A DNA stretch of 38,509 nt from a virus. The stretch is from the IMG/VR virus record IMGVR_UViG_3300034021_000236, positions 1 through 38,509 of that record. One strand, given 5' to 3'. Both the position numbers and the translations under genes were made by a program. Positions 6,963 to 13,169 of this stretch are shown in pieces (positions within the stretch are counted from its first letter, which is position 1; every line of letters begins with the position of its first letter). The notes beneath the pieces were generated by a model. That model was given only the letters and a program-made list of their open reading frames with translations. It was not told where the DNA came from and did not search any database.

Positions 6963-7290
6963 TGAGACGCGCCTGGTCACCCGGCGCTCAGCTCGTGACC
7001 AGATCCACCTCTGCTGGTCCTACAGGTGCGCCTATTGCAATGAGCCCCTAGGCCGCAGTCCGACGCTCGATCACGTCATCCCCAAGGTCCACGGCGGCCT
7101 GACCGTCCGCGAGAACCTCGTCAGCTGCTGCCTGATGTGCAACAGCCAGAAGGGCCACAAACCGTGGGTGGACTGGTACCGCCAGCAGCCGTTCTGGTCG
7201 GCGCTCGGTGAGTGGGCGATTGCCCAGTGGCTCAACGCTGGTTCAGCGGATCTCGGTGAGCCAGATGGTGGCCAGCAGCATGCCGCCTAG
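6943..7290 (+). CDS. HNH endonuclease
   Basis: A GTG start at 6943; 115 residues. A classic HNH fold is visible: CAYC zinc knuckle (about residues 30-33), LDHVIPKVHGG with the catalytic His (43-53), ENLVSCCLMCNSQKG with Asn and the second CxxC-type pair (57-71). Such nucleases assist packaging, act as homing enzymes or nick DNA; here it sits in the early region far from terminase, so a homing or accessory role seems likelier. Its 3' end overlaps a tiny minus-strand gene (7243-7329). Confidence 0.85.
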   Translation: MDQHHIDETRLVTRRSARDQIHLCWSYRCAYCNEPLGRSPTLDHVIPKVHGGLTVRENLVSCCLMCNSQKGHKPWVDWYRQQPFWSALGEWAIAQWLNAGSADLGEPDGGQQHAA

Positions 7291-7329
7291 CCAGGTGAGC
7301 CCGAAGATCACGACCGGCGGATACTTCAT
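7243..7329 (-). CDS. Tiny membrane peptide (28 aa)
   Basis: Starts at ATG 7329, overlapping the stop of the previous minus-strand gene by 4 bases (ATGA), and ends TGA at 7243-7245. Nearly all of it is one membrane segment (VVIFGLTWLGGMLLATIWLT) with a short polar end. It overlaps the 3' end of the plus-strand HNH gene. Translational coupling and the clean hydrophobic segment support it; function unknown. Confidence 0.4.
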   Translation of the reverse strand: MKYPPVVIFGLTWLGGMLLATIWLTEIR

Positions 7330-7499
7330 GGCTGCAGCATCTGGTTCAGGTAGATCTCGGCCTGGAACAGGTCCGAGCTGTAGCGGCACACGCCGCCCAC
7401 ACAGCTGCGGTAGTACACCTCACCCTTCTCGGCCGGCAGGAGCACCTCGATGTAGCCGCCATCGCGGTCGGTGCGGCTAATCACTTCGGGTCCGAACAT
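7326..7499 (-). CDS. Small hypothetical protein (57 aa)
   Basis: ATG at 7499 within a TGATG overlap. The sequence alternates beta-type segments (GGYIEVLLPAEKGEVYYRSC) and ends in a helix (DLFQAEIYLNQMLQP). Two Cys residues (RSCVGGVCRYSS) could form a metal site or disulfide. Belongs to the 7243-10291 cluster. Not recognised. Confidence 0.5.
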   Translation of the reverse strand: MFGPEVISRTDRDGGYIEVLLPAEKGEVYYRSCVGGVCRYSSDLFQAEIYLNQMLQP

Positions 7500-7693
7500 C
7501 ACCGCCCCTCCTGCTGGTGGATCCAGGTCTTGAGCCCACCCACATACTCGCGCAGCACCTGCGCCTGCTGGAGGTGCCACAGGTCGCCGGAGCTGACCCA
7601 CAGCATGTTGTGCCGGTCGATCGCCTGCAGCGCTTGGTGGATCAGCACGTTCCACGGCTCACGCACCGGCGTGTTCCACTCCCGCTTCGACAC
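7499..7693 (-). CDS. Small hypothetical protein (64 aa)
   Basis: Read from GTG 7693 (SKREWNTPVREPW), 19 bases after the previous stop; no ATG fits. Largely helical with many Trp, His and Gln residues (VLIHQALQAIDRHNM, LWHLQQAQVLREYVGGLKTW). In the coupled early cluster. Not recognised. Confidence 0.5.
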   Translation of the reverse strand: MSKREWNTPVREPWNVLIHQALQAIDRHNMLWVSSGDLWHLQQAQVLREYVGGLKTWIHQQEGR

Positions 7694-7712
7694 GGCACCA
7701 CAGCGGCCAATC

Positions 7713-8048
7713 TCAGTCTGCCGAGCGGATCGCCGGCGCAAACATCTCGCACCGTGGCGCGTATCGCCCGCCACTGCGCTTTGCCTCTGGCAGGTTCAGG
7801 TCGCAGCCCTGCCGGCGCATGTCCCACTGCAGGCAGTCCCAGCACATCTGGTTGGCTTCTGGCCGCAGCTTCATGACCGCTGCCCTAAAGATCGACTGCG
7901 CCCGCAGCAGCGCCTCCTGCAGCTGCACCGTGCCGGTGTCAGCCTCCAGCTGGTGCTCAGCCCGTGGACCGAGCACCACACGCGCGTGCCAGGTTCGATC
8001 AGCTCGGCTGCACACCAGCAACAATCGGCCGGCGTACAGGCTGATCAT
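7713..8048 (-). CDS. Hypothetical protein with C-terminal Cys cluster (111 aa)
   Basis: ATG 8048 overlaps the previous stop (ATGA). The N-terminus is a beta-rich stretch (ISLYAGRLLLVC, TWHARVVLGPR), followed by a helix. The C-terminal 50 residues carry CWDC, QGC and RCEMF, spaced like a four-Cys zinc or metal site. Possibly a small regulatory or nucleic-acid-binding protein, but no family is recognised. Confidence 0.5.
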   Translation of the reverse strand: MISLYAGRLLLVCSRADRTWHARVVLGPRAEHQLEADTGTVQLQEALLRAQSIFRAAVMKLRPEANQMCWDCLQWDMRRQGCDLNLPEAKRSGGRYAPRCEMFAPAIRSAD

Positions 8049-8275
8049 TCTTCCTCGCCGTAGGCAGGCTGGTGGAAGATCCGCTCTAGCTGCATCGACG
8101 CCGGCTCCGGCTGGCCATCGGTGACAAAATCGGCCACGGCATCGCGCGGATCGGCGGCTACGAACACCGCCGGGAAGTCGCGCTCCTTCACCACCACCAA
8201 GCTGGTGCGTGGGCTGCGGCACAGGATCCGCAGCGCCAGCCGCTCGATCGGGTTCAGTCCGGGGAGGTAGAACAT
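8045..8275 (-). CDS. Small hypothetical protein (76 aa)
   Basis: ATG 8275 (MFYLPGLNPIERLAL) lies inside the end of the DUF3310 gene, a 22-base overlap. The sequence alternates beta strands and helices (TSLVVVKERDFPAVFVA, DPRDAVADFVTDG) and ends acidic (GEEE). Not recognised. Confidence 0.5.
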   Translation of the reverse strand: MFYLPGLNPIERLALRILCRSPRTSLVVVKERDFPAVFVAADPRDAVADFVTDGQPEPASMQLERIFHQPAYGEEE

Positions 8276-8496
8276 TGCTCCAGTTTGGCGATAAGTCGGT
8301 TCAGATACCACTCAGCCTTGCGGGCATCCTCAAGCGCATTGCCTTTGGCCCACATGCGAATCATGTACTTGAGCACCTGGCCCTGTAGGTATGCCGGGAC
8401 CATGTGCGGCGCATCGCTGATCACCGACTCGATGAAGTCGATGGCCTCAATGGTGCCGACCTGATAGTGCGGCGGGTGGTTGACCAGATCAGACAC
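8254..8496 (-). CDS. DUF3310 protein
   Basis: 80 residues from GTG 8496, chosen because GAGGAG stands 9-10 bases upstream and the reading begins SDLVNHPPHYQVGTIEAIDF, the usual start of this family. The NHPPHY, EAIDFIE and LKYMIRMWAKGN..EDARKAEWYL motifs are diagnostic of DUF3310 (PF11753), a common early protein of tailed phages sometimes called nucleotide-kinase-like without proof. It overlaps the preceding gene by 8 bases. Confidence 0.85.
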   Translation of the reverse strand: MSDLVNHPPHYQVGTIEAIDFIESVISDAPHMVPAYLQGQVLKYMIRMWAKGNALEDARKAEWYLNRLIAKLEQCSTSPD

Positions 8497-8728
8497 GGGC
8501 GCGTGCTCCTCGTTTGGGTAGACGTTCAAGGTCGGCGGCCATTTCAGCAGCTGCGCGCAGCATGGTGCTGAGCGGAATGCCACTAATAGATCTCTCGGCC
8601 ATCCAACGAATAGCAAGGCGGTAACCGTGGCTGGCGTTGCCGTTGCCGATACGCCGCGCAAGTGCAATCTCTTCGTCCGTCACGCGGATGTTCAGCGTGC
8701 GGTTTCGGATCCTGGCGGGAATTACCAT
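8489..8728 (-). CDS. Ribbon-helix-helix-type DNA-binding protein
   Basis: 79 residues from ATG 8728. The motif TLNIRVTDEEIALARRIGNG..SHGYRLAIRWM is a beta strand plus two helices of the ribbon-helix-helix (CopG/Arc) sort, suggesting dimeric operator binding. A helical, Arg-rich tail follows. It sits mid-cluster and could regulate early promoters such as the duplicated 15-base element; that target is speculation. Confidence 0.6.
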   Translation of the reverse strand: MVIPARIRNRTLNIRVTDEEIALARRIGNGNASHGYRLAIRWMAERSISGIPLSTMLRAAAEMAADLERLPKRGARARV

Positions 8729-9009
8729 TTGTCCCCCAGCAGCTGCTGACGGCAGACCTGGATGGCCTGCTGCGCCTGCTTCTCGGTCATCACTGACTCG
8801 GTGGCATCCATGGCCTTGACCACCTTTGCAAACAGCTCGGGGTAATCGGTGTCGCGGAAGTTCGCGGCGATGTCGCGGCAAAACTCCTCCCACAGCCCGG
8901 TGTAGGTGCTGCGCAGTGGGTGGCCATAGGGCAACTGGTCGCGGCCGCTGTGCTGATAGAGGCTCTCCATCATGTCGGCGCGTCGCTGGTCGAGCTGGTG
9001 CGGCTTCAT
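8722..9009 (-). CDS. Hypothetical early protein (95 aa)
   Basis: ATG 9009, overlapping the gene before by 4 bases and the gene after by 7. Mostly helical and charged, with the segment TYTGLWEEFCRDIAANFRDT and a Gln-rich C-terminus. Not recognised. Confidence 0.5.
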   Translation of the reverse strand: MKPHQLDQRRADMMESLYQHSGRDQLPYGHPLRSTYTGLWEEFCRDIAANFRDTDYPELFAKVVKAMDATESVMTEKQAQQAIQVCRQQLLGDKW

Positions 9010-9203
9010 AGGTCGAGGTGTTGGCGAAGGTGTAGCAGCTCAGCGCAGAGCTGTTCGCGGTTACGGATCCCGCAGGTGCCACGCAGCTGGTCGATGCGGA
9101 TGTCGATCAGCGTGCGCAGCCGTTGGCGCTCATCCTGCTGACCTTGGCGGTAGGTGCCGCTGTCAGAGATCAGTTGGTTGATTCTGGCGCGGATGTCGGT
9201 CAT
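9006..9203 (-). CDS. Small helical hypothetical protein (65 aa)
   Basis: ATG 9203, coupled by ATGA overlaps at both ends. Highly charged, helical (RARINQLISDSGTYRQG, RLRTLIDIRIDQLRG), with two Cys residues. Not recognised. Confidence 0.5.
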   Translation of the reverse strand: MTDIRARINQLISDSGTYRQGQQDERQRLRTLIDIRIDQLRGTCGIRNREQLCAELLHLRQHLDL

Positions 9204-9439
9204 GCCACCTCCACCTCAGCGCCCGGCCAGCGGGCCTCGGCGTAGCGGATGGCATGGCGCTTCGTCTCCGCGCGGGTGATCCACGTCAACGGCTGCGCGC
9301 CGGGCTTGTAGACAATCACCTTGAACTCACGGGTACGGCTGCCGGGCTTGGGGCGGCTGATGCCTTCGCCGTGTTTGCTGGTGGGCCCATCTTCGGCCCA
9401 CTGCCACGGGAGCATTGATCCTGCGGGGATGTCAGGCAT
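9200..9439 (-). CDS. Small hypothetical protein (79 aa)
   Basis: Read from ATG 9439 (MPDIPAGSMLPWQWAEDG), which overlaps the preceding stop by 8 bases; an earlier in-frame ATG at 9472 lies deep in the previous gene. The C-terminal part (FKVIVYKPG, TWITRAETKRHAIRYAEARW) has a beta-alpha pattern with a basic helix. Not recognised. Confidence 0.5.
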   Translation of the reverse strand: MPDIPAGSMLPWQWAEDGPTSKHGEGISRPKPGSRTREFKVIVYKPGAQPLTWITRAETKRHAIRYAEARWPGAEVEVA

Positions 9440-9764
9440 CGTCGGCGTCCACAGCGAAACAGACGTAAGCATTGTTCCCGCTCAAGGTCGGCCGCTTAAA
9501 CGGCTTTCGCGTCTCCGGGTCGATCCGGTACTCGATCCTGCCTTCGTCCATCAGCGGCTTAACAACGCCGCAGATGCTTTGTATCGGCAGGCCTAGATCG
9601 TGGCTCAACTCCTCTCTGGTGAGCCCAGTCTTGGGAGCACTGCGCAATGCGCGAATGATTTGGCGCTTCCTGTTCGGAAACTTTTCAGCCACCTTCAGGG
9701 CGGCTTCGTGCTGGGTTTCGATGTAATGCCGATGAGGCGGCAGCTCAAAGATTGGCTGGATCAT
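9432..9764 (-). CDS. Winged-helix DNA-binding protein
   Basis: 110 residues from ATG 9764; an ATG at 9788 would add eight residues and neither has a clear ribosome site. Residues 25-90 read as a winged helix-turn-helix: KRQIIRALRSAP, GLTREELSHDLGLPIQSICG, VVKPLMDEGRIEYR, then a wing with Pro and Arg. It is a candidate transcriptional regulator of lysogeny or early functions, though not of the CI/XRE type. Confidence 0.65.
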   Translation of the reverse strand: MIQPIFELPPHRHYIETQHEAALKVAEKFPNRKRQIIRALRSAPKTGLTREELSHDLGLPIQSICGVVKPLMDEGRIEYRIDPETRKPFKRPTLSGNNAYVCFAVDADDA

Positions 9765-9927
9765 TGGAGGTTTCGTGAGGTTCAGCATTGAGCCATTCGA
9801 TCTCTGACCACCAGTTGAGCCAGGTATCAGCGGCGATCAGCTTGGCTTCGGTCAAGCTGTGCGCCGTGATGCACTCAATCACGTTGGCGGACTTGATCTG
9901 GAAATAGAAGCGCCGTGGTGCGGTCAC
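9745..9927 (-). CDS. Small hypothetical protein (60 aa)
   Basis: GTG 9927 overlaps the stop of the preceding tiny membrane gene (GTGA). The N-terminal half, FYFQIKSANVIECITAHSLT, is a beta-beta-alpha pattern common in short phage and cyanobacterial proteins; the tail is Trp-rich and acidic. Not recognised. Confidence 0.5.
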   Translation of the reverse strand: MTAPRRFYFQIKSANVIECITAHSLTEAKLIAADTWLNWWSEIEWLNAEPHETSNDPANL

Positions 9928-10058
9928 TTGCGCACCTCTACATAAGCCTGGTTGCCGGAGTGAGTGCTGCCGTGATGGCCGCTGGCTTCAAGGCCGATCA
10001 TGGCGAACACGGCGGCGACGACCAGCAGGCAGATGGCGTTGTTGATGCGGTTGATCAT
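9924..10058 (-). CDS. Tiny single-span membrane protein (44 aa)
   Basis: ATG 10058, stop TGA at 9924-9926. A hydrophobic segment (NAICLLVVAAVFAMIGLEA) follows a basic/polar N-terminus and precedes a His/Ser/Gly-rich tail (SGHHGSTHSG). Could be a membrane protein or a secreted peptide. Position: second gene of the 10291-7243 cluster. Confidence 0.45.
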   Translation of the reverse strand: MINRINNAICLLVVAAVFAMIGLEASGHHGSTHSGNQAYVEVRK

Positions 10059-10093
10059 GGCGGTGAAGTGGTAGGTGGAGGGCCCCGGAGGGC

Positions 10094-10291
10094 TCAGGCG
10101 TGAGCCAGAGCCAGTTGCCGGACCTGAACCAGGGTCATTACCTGGGCTTGAGCAAAGGTGTCGCCGGGAAGGTAAACCCGGTAAGTGGGGCCACCGTGGA
10201 TGCCACGGCGGCTGCTGCTGAAGCTGGGGCGATTGTTGACAACGGTGATGCCGGCTTGGTCGAGGATGCTGCGGGCTTGGCTGATGGTCAT
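10094..10291 (-). CDS. First gene of the main leftward early cluster (65 aa, unknown)
   Basis: Read from ATG 10291 (MTISQARSILDQAGITVV); the longer open frame runs back through the putative promoter, so it is not used. A helix is followed by GGPTYRVYLPGD and a C-terminal helix. It lies about 37 bases downstream of the expected start of transcription from the TATAGT element at 10335-10340. Not recognised. Confidence 0.5.
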   Translation of the reverse strand: MTISQARSILDQAGITVVNNRPSFSSSRRGIHGGPTYRVYLPGDTFAQAQVMTLVQVRQLALAHA

Positions 10292-10332
10292 GGCTTGGAG
10301 AGCGGTGGAGGACCGGGTTGCCTCCGATGCGC

Positions 10333-10347
10333 TAACTATACACCGCA
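10333..10347 (-). promoter_or_regulatory. Putative early leftward promoter/operator (copy 2)
   Basis: Minus-strand TGCGGTGTATAGTTA, identical over 15 bases to 6664-6678. TATAGT (10340-10335) is a fair -10; TTGGCA lies 19 bases upstream as a possible -35. It would drive the cluster 10291-7243. Confidence 0.55.
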
Positions 10348-10369
10348 GGCCGCGCATCCTGCCAACGGG

Positions 10370-10687
10370 TCAGTCACATTTCGCAACACGGTGCCGCAGG
10401 TCGGCCTCGAGCGATCTCCGCTCGCTTGCTTCCCGCAGCGCAACCAGCCGATCCTTCGGCTCTTGGTGCGCGGCCTTCACGGTCACTGGCGCCCGCAGCA
10501 CCGGCTTGCGTAGGTGCTCAGCGCTCCAGCCCACCGCATAGTCCGGCACCGCCACCTCGACCGTGAACCACTTGTGCCCGCAGTCTGTGCAGATCCGCTT
10601 GCGCACCACTTGGTCGTCCAGCTTGTTGTTAGTGATCGGCGCCCGGATGGCACCGCTACAGCATTTGGGGCATCGCATGGGCATCAT
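10370..10687 (-). CDS. Zinc-ribbon protein
   Basis: About 105 residues from ATG 10687 (ATGs also at 10684 and 10678, giving MRCPKC). The start MRCPKC...(20 residues)...RKRICTDCGHKWFTVE is a CxxC/CxxC zinc ribbon like the N-terminus of NrdR or Ogr-type phage activators. The remainder is basic and helical (KDRLVALREASERRSLEADL). A DNA-binding regulatory role is plausible. A 5-bp hairpin GGGGC/GCCCC (10688-10702) sits at its start, between it and the divergent gene at 10709. Confidence 0.6.
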   Translation of the reverse strand: MMPMRCPKCCSGAIRAPITNNKLDDQVVRKRICTDCGHKWFTVEVAVPDYAVGWSAEHLRKPVLRAPVTVKAAHQEPKDRLVALREASERRSLEADLRHRVAKCD

Positions 10688-10708
10688 GGGGCAGTCCGCC
10701 CCAGACAG

Positions 10709-10906
10709 ATGAACTTCGGAGATTGGATGGCGGTCGAGATACCGCCCGAAAAACAGTTCCTGATCGAGAGACAATGCCGTGACATTCAGCGGCACCCTGA
10801 TCTGGGCCCGCTGGCTGCCAAGCTGCTCAAGCAGTGCTACCACCAGCAAGAGATGCTCCAGGCCGCGGTCAATGAGATCGCACGCCTGGAGCTGGAGCTG
10901 ATGTGA
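10709..10906 (+). CDS. Small helical protein, lone plus-strand gene (65 aa)
   Basis: ATG 10709 to TGA 10906. The sequence (EKQFLIERQCRDIQRHPDLG, then AAKLLKQCYHQQEMLQAAVN) is an amphipathic helical hairpin. I remember similar short proteins in cyanobacteria and their phages, roughly F.IE...R.I......L...A..L.......Q..L. NblA-like function cannot be claimed. It is divergent from the zinc-ribbon gene and convergent with the SSB-like gene; the two stop codons abut as TGATCA (10904-10909). Confidence 0.5.
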   Translation: MNFGDWMAVEIPPEKQFLIERQCRDIQRHPDLGPLAAKLLKQCYHQQEMLQAAVNEIARLELELM

Positions 10907-11308
10907 TCAGAACAGATCAGCGTCGGTGATCTCGCTCACTGTGCCGTTGGTGGCCTGAGCCAAGTTGACCGCGGCACCGTTGGCCGCCTGAGCAGCTTGG
11001 TGCGCCGCCTGCTTCTGCTCGACCCCCTTCATCGTCTTGTAATCAGGCTCCACGGTGATGCCGAGGTACCTGATGCCGCTAGTTTCGCTGACGTTGTTGT
11101 AGCCGCTGAGTCGGACGATGATCTCGCCCTTCTCGTTGGGGTCGGCGTTCATGATGTAAGTCGCAAACGCCAAGCGGTCCTCCTCCTTAATGCCAAACAT
11201 GCCATCGACATCCGGGTATTTCTTCCCGGCGTCGTAGCGGTCGCCGTAAAGCTTCTGCAGCTTTTCGGGGGTGTTCTTAAAGATGGCGCCTTTTGCCTTG
11301 AAGCTCAT
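10907..11308 (-). CDS. SSB-like single-stranded-DNA-binding candidate
   Basis: 133 residues from ATG 11308, overlapping the previous stop by ATGA. Residues 1-95 are beta-rich (KGAIFKNTPEKLQ, IIVRLSGYNN, RYLGITVEPDY), compatible with an OB-fold replication protein. A Gln/Ala/Asn-rich linker and an acidic tip ending ITDADLF follow, resembling the SSB C-terminal tip that recruits partner proteins. Position after exonuclease and annealing protein agrees. Homology to known SSBs is not clear by eye. Confidence 0.45.
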   Translation of the reverse strand: MSFKAKGAIFKNTPEKLQKLYGDRYDAGKKYPDVDGMFGIKEEDRLAFATYIMNADPNEKGEIIVRLSGYNNVSETSGIRYLGITVEPDYKTMKGVEQKQAAHQAAQAANGAAVNLAQATNGTVSEITDADLF

Positions 11309-11535
11309 GGTCTTGGTTGGTTAGGGGGTGTGTTGGGGATCCCGCGCAGGTTCCGAAGCTCATACGCCTCGACCTCCGCGACGGGGTAAAGCACACGGCC
11401 GCCGATCTTCACAAACCGTGGGCCGCGGTTCTGGCTGCGCCAGTTGTCGAGCGTGCTCAGCGTGACGACACCGCGCCAACGCTCTGCCAGCTCTCTCGGC
11501 TGGAGGTATCCAGCCTCAGAAGATTTCATCGTCAT
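11305..11535 (-). CDS. AlpA/Xis-like helix-turn-helix protein (excisionase candidate)
   Basis: 76 residues from ATG 11535, which has AGGAGG 9 bases upstream. The core GYLQPRELAERWRGVVTLSTLDNWRSQ..GPRFVKIGGRVLYPVAEVEAY is the MerR-like winged helix of the AlpA/excisionase family: L.P.ELA.R......TL..WR....GP.F.KIG.R..Y....VE. Such proteins act as excisionases or transcription factors. Here it is 5.5 kb from int, inside the recombination operon, so a regulatory role is equally possible. Confidence 0.75.
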   Translation of the reverse strand: MTMKSSEAGYLQPRELAERWRGVVTLSTLDNWRSQNRGPRFVKIGGRVLYPVAEVEAYELRNLRGIPNTPPNQPRP

Positions 11536-12190
11536 CAATTACTGCCTCCTCGTGTTTTGTCGCCGCCTTGGCGATCTTCTGATTCAACTCGTCCACACTG
11601 GCCTTGACCGGCTCAGCCTCGCTGATCGTCACCGGCTCAACGTCCAGCACCTCCTCCTGCGTCTGGATGCCGACCAGCAGGTCCGGGATGTAAAGCCGGC
11701 CCCAGAAGGCCGCGGCCCGGTAGCGGCACATAAGTTCCGGCATCGTTGCCCACTTGGATCCGCTCTTGGTCGCCCATCCTTCGCGCTTAGCCATCGCCAT
11801 GCTCACTTCAGGGCCGCGCAGCTCCTCGCCGGTGGCAAGCTCAGTAGCGACAGCGATGCAGGCCAGGGTGTCACCCTTGCCGGTCACTTCGTACCGCAGC
11901 GGGCTGAAACGCCCGCAGCCGTTGATCAGGCCGATGATGAACTGGCTGCTCCAGCTGGGCCGCCCGTGGATGATGTGGAGATTTTGGACGACAACGAAGG
12001 GTGACATCCTCATCCGGTGCGCAATCTCCAAGGCGACCAAGCAGTTTGCAAAGCCTGCCTGACCTTGGAACTGCGGCGGCACCAGCGTGGAGCTGGCAAG
12101 CGACTTGGCCATCCGTTGCGCGTCCTCAAACGCGGCAATCCCGCTGAAGGCTGAGCCGTTGGTGGTTGTGAGTGCTGTGCTCTCGGTCAT
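11516..12190 (-). CDS. RecT-like single-strand annealing recombinase
   Basis: 224 residues from ATG 12190, 1 base after the exonuclease stop. The body (FANCLVALEIAHRMRMSPF, VVQNLHIIHGRPSWSSQF, NGCGRFSPLRYEVTGKGD, TMPELMCRYRAAAFWGRLY) matches phage proteins I know annotated as RecT/recombinase, with the helix-loop order of the annealase fold. The C-terminal 40 residues are acidic and end VIDDDEIF. With the adjacent PD-(D/E)XK exonuclease it would form a two-component RecE/RecT-type system for phage recombination. Family assignment is from remembered patterns. Confidence 0.65.
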   Translation of the reverse strand: MTESTALTTTNGSAFSGIAAFEDAQRMAKSLASSTLVPPQFQGQAGFANCLVALEIAHRMRMSPFVVVQNLHIIHGRPSWSSQFIIGLINGCGRFSPLRYEVTGKGDTLACIAVATELATGEELRGPEVSMAMAKREGWATKSGSKWATMPELMCRYRAAAFWGRLYIPDLLVGIQTQEEVLDVEPVTISEAEPVKASVDELNQKIAKAATKHEEAVIDDDEIF

Positions 12191-12191
12191 G

Positions 12192-13085
12192 TCAGAAGGT
12201 CTCAATCTCGGTGATGGTGGGCATGGATCCATCAGGCCGCGGCCGCATCCACGGCGGCAGGCTGATGGTCTCGATCTGGTCGCTGTAACCCGGCCACGCA
12301 TCAGCGGCTTTGCAGATCGCCAGCGTGTCTAGGTCCAGCCGCGCCTGCTTGGCACCGGCAGCGATCATGTCCGCGTCGGCAGCGTAGACCGCCACCGCAT
12401 AGGGAGGCTTCTTCTCGACGCAGATGAAGATGAACTGGTCGGGCCGGGTGCCGGTGGCGCGCTCGATGCCGTCCAGATACCAGCTGCTCTGGACGTGGTA
12501 GCGCCAGTTGGCGATCGACTTGCGGAAGCCAATCGGGCTGGCATCCTCCGTGGTCTTTAGGTCCACAATCAGCCGGTGGTCGTCGGTCAGCCAGTCCGGC
12601 CGGCACTTGCACTCCAGTCCGCTGGCCTCATCGGTCCACATCCATGTCGTCTCAGCCTTGCCGGCCAAGCCCAGCAGCATCGCAGCAGCTGGATGGGCAA
12701 ACACCGAGCGAGCCATGCGCATCACGATGTCCGCTTCAGCTCGGCTCAGCACCGTGCGGCCGGTAGCAGCCACGCTGAAGGCTTCCCATTCCGCCTTGCC
12801 TTGCTTGGTGCGGCGGTCGATGCCTTCGGGCGCCATCACGTAGCGGGCATCCCACTGGTCCAGCTCCAGCACATGCGTGTGGACGGCAGTGCCGACCAAC
12901 ATGGCTGGCGTGGGCTCGGGCTCAACCCGGTTCGGATCCACGTAGCGCGCCCAGTAGTGCAACGGGCTGCGCGCCACCAGATCTAGGTGGCTTTTGCTGA
13001 CCGCCGAGTGGCGGTGGTAGTCGGCGTTCTCCAGGGCATCCTCATCAGGGCTCATGGAGCTTACCGCAAGTTCGGCTATTGTCAC
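12192..13085 (-). CDS. PD-(D/E)XK exonuclease, RecE/DUF3799-like
   Basis: 297 residues from GTG 13085, chosen because a perfect AGGAGG (complement of 13093-13098) stands 7 bases upstream; the frame is open to 13202 but without a ribosome site. Motifs of the RecB-type nuclease fold follow in order: YHRHSAVSKSHLDLVARSPL, VGTAVHTHVLE (His), RPDWL (Asp), LIVDLKTT (Asp-x-Lys catalytic pair) and YHVQSSWYLDG (Gln-x3-Tyr-like). It should digest dsDNA to expose single strands for the RecT-like partner. The C-terminus ends TEIETF. First gene of the 13085-10907 leftward set. Confidence 0.8.
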   Translation of the reverse strand: MTIAELAVSSMSPDEDALENADYHRHSAVSKSHLDLVARSPLHYWARYVDPNRVEPEPTPAMLVGTAVHTHVLELDQWDARYVMAPEGIDRRTKQGKAEWEAFSVAATGRTVLSRAEADIVMRMARSVFAHPAAAMLLGLAGKAETTWMWTDEASGLECKCRPDWLTDDHRLIVDLKTTEDASPIGFRKSIANWRYHVQSSWYLDGIERATGTRPDQFIFICVEKKPPYAVAVYAADADMIAAGAKQARLDLDTLAICKAADAWPGYSDQIETISLPPWMRPRPDGSMPTITEIETF

Positions 13086-13169
13086 GCCAGTTCCTCCTAA
13101 CTCTTTGAAATCATTTGGCATTTCGGCCCGCAACTCGGATACCACTACCGCTGTTGCAGGTCTAGTCCA
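13086..13169 (+). promoter_or_regulatory. Divergent control region between exonuclease and helicase
   Basis: 84 bases separating leftward recombination from rightward replication genes, so promoters for both should be here or just inside the exonuclease gene. On the plus strand TTGGCA and GATACC 17 bases apart are a weak candidate. On the minus strand TTGGAC and TAGTGG 17 bases apart are weaker. The only strong element is the AGGAGG for the exonuclease (13093-13098). Confidence 0.3.
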
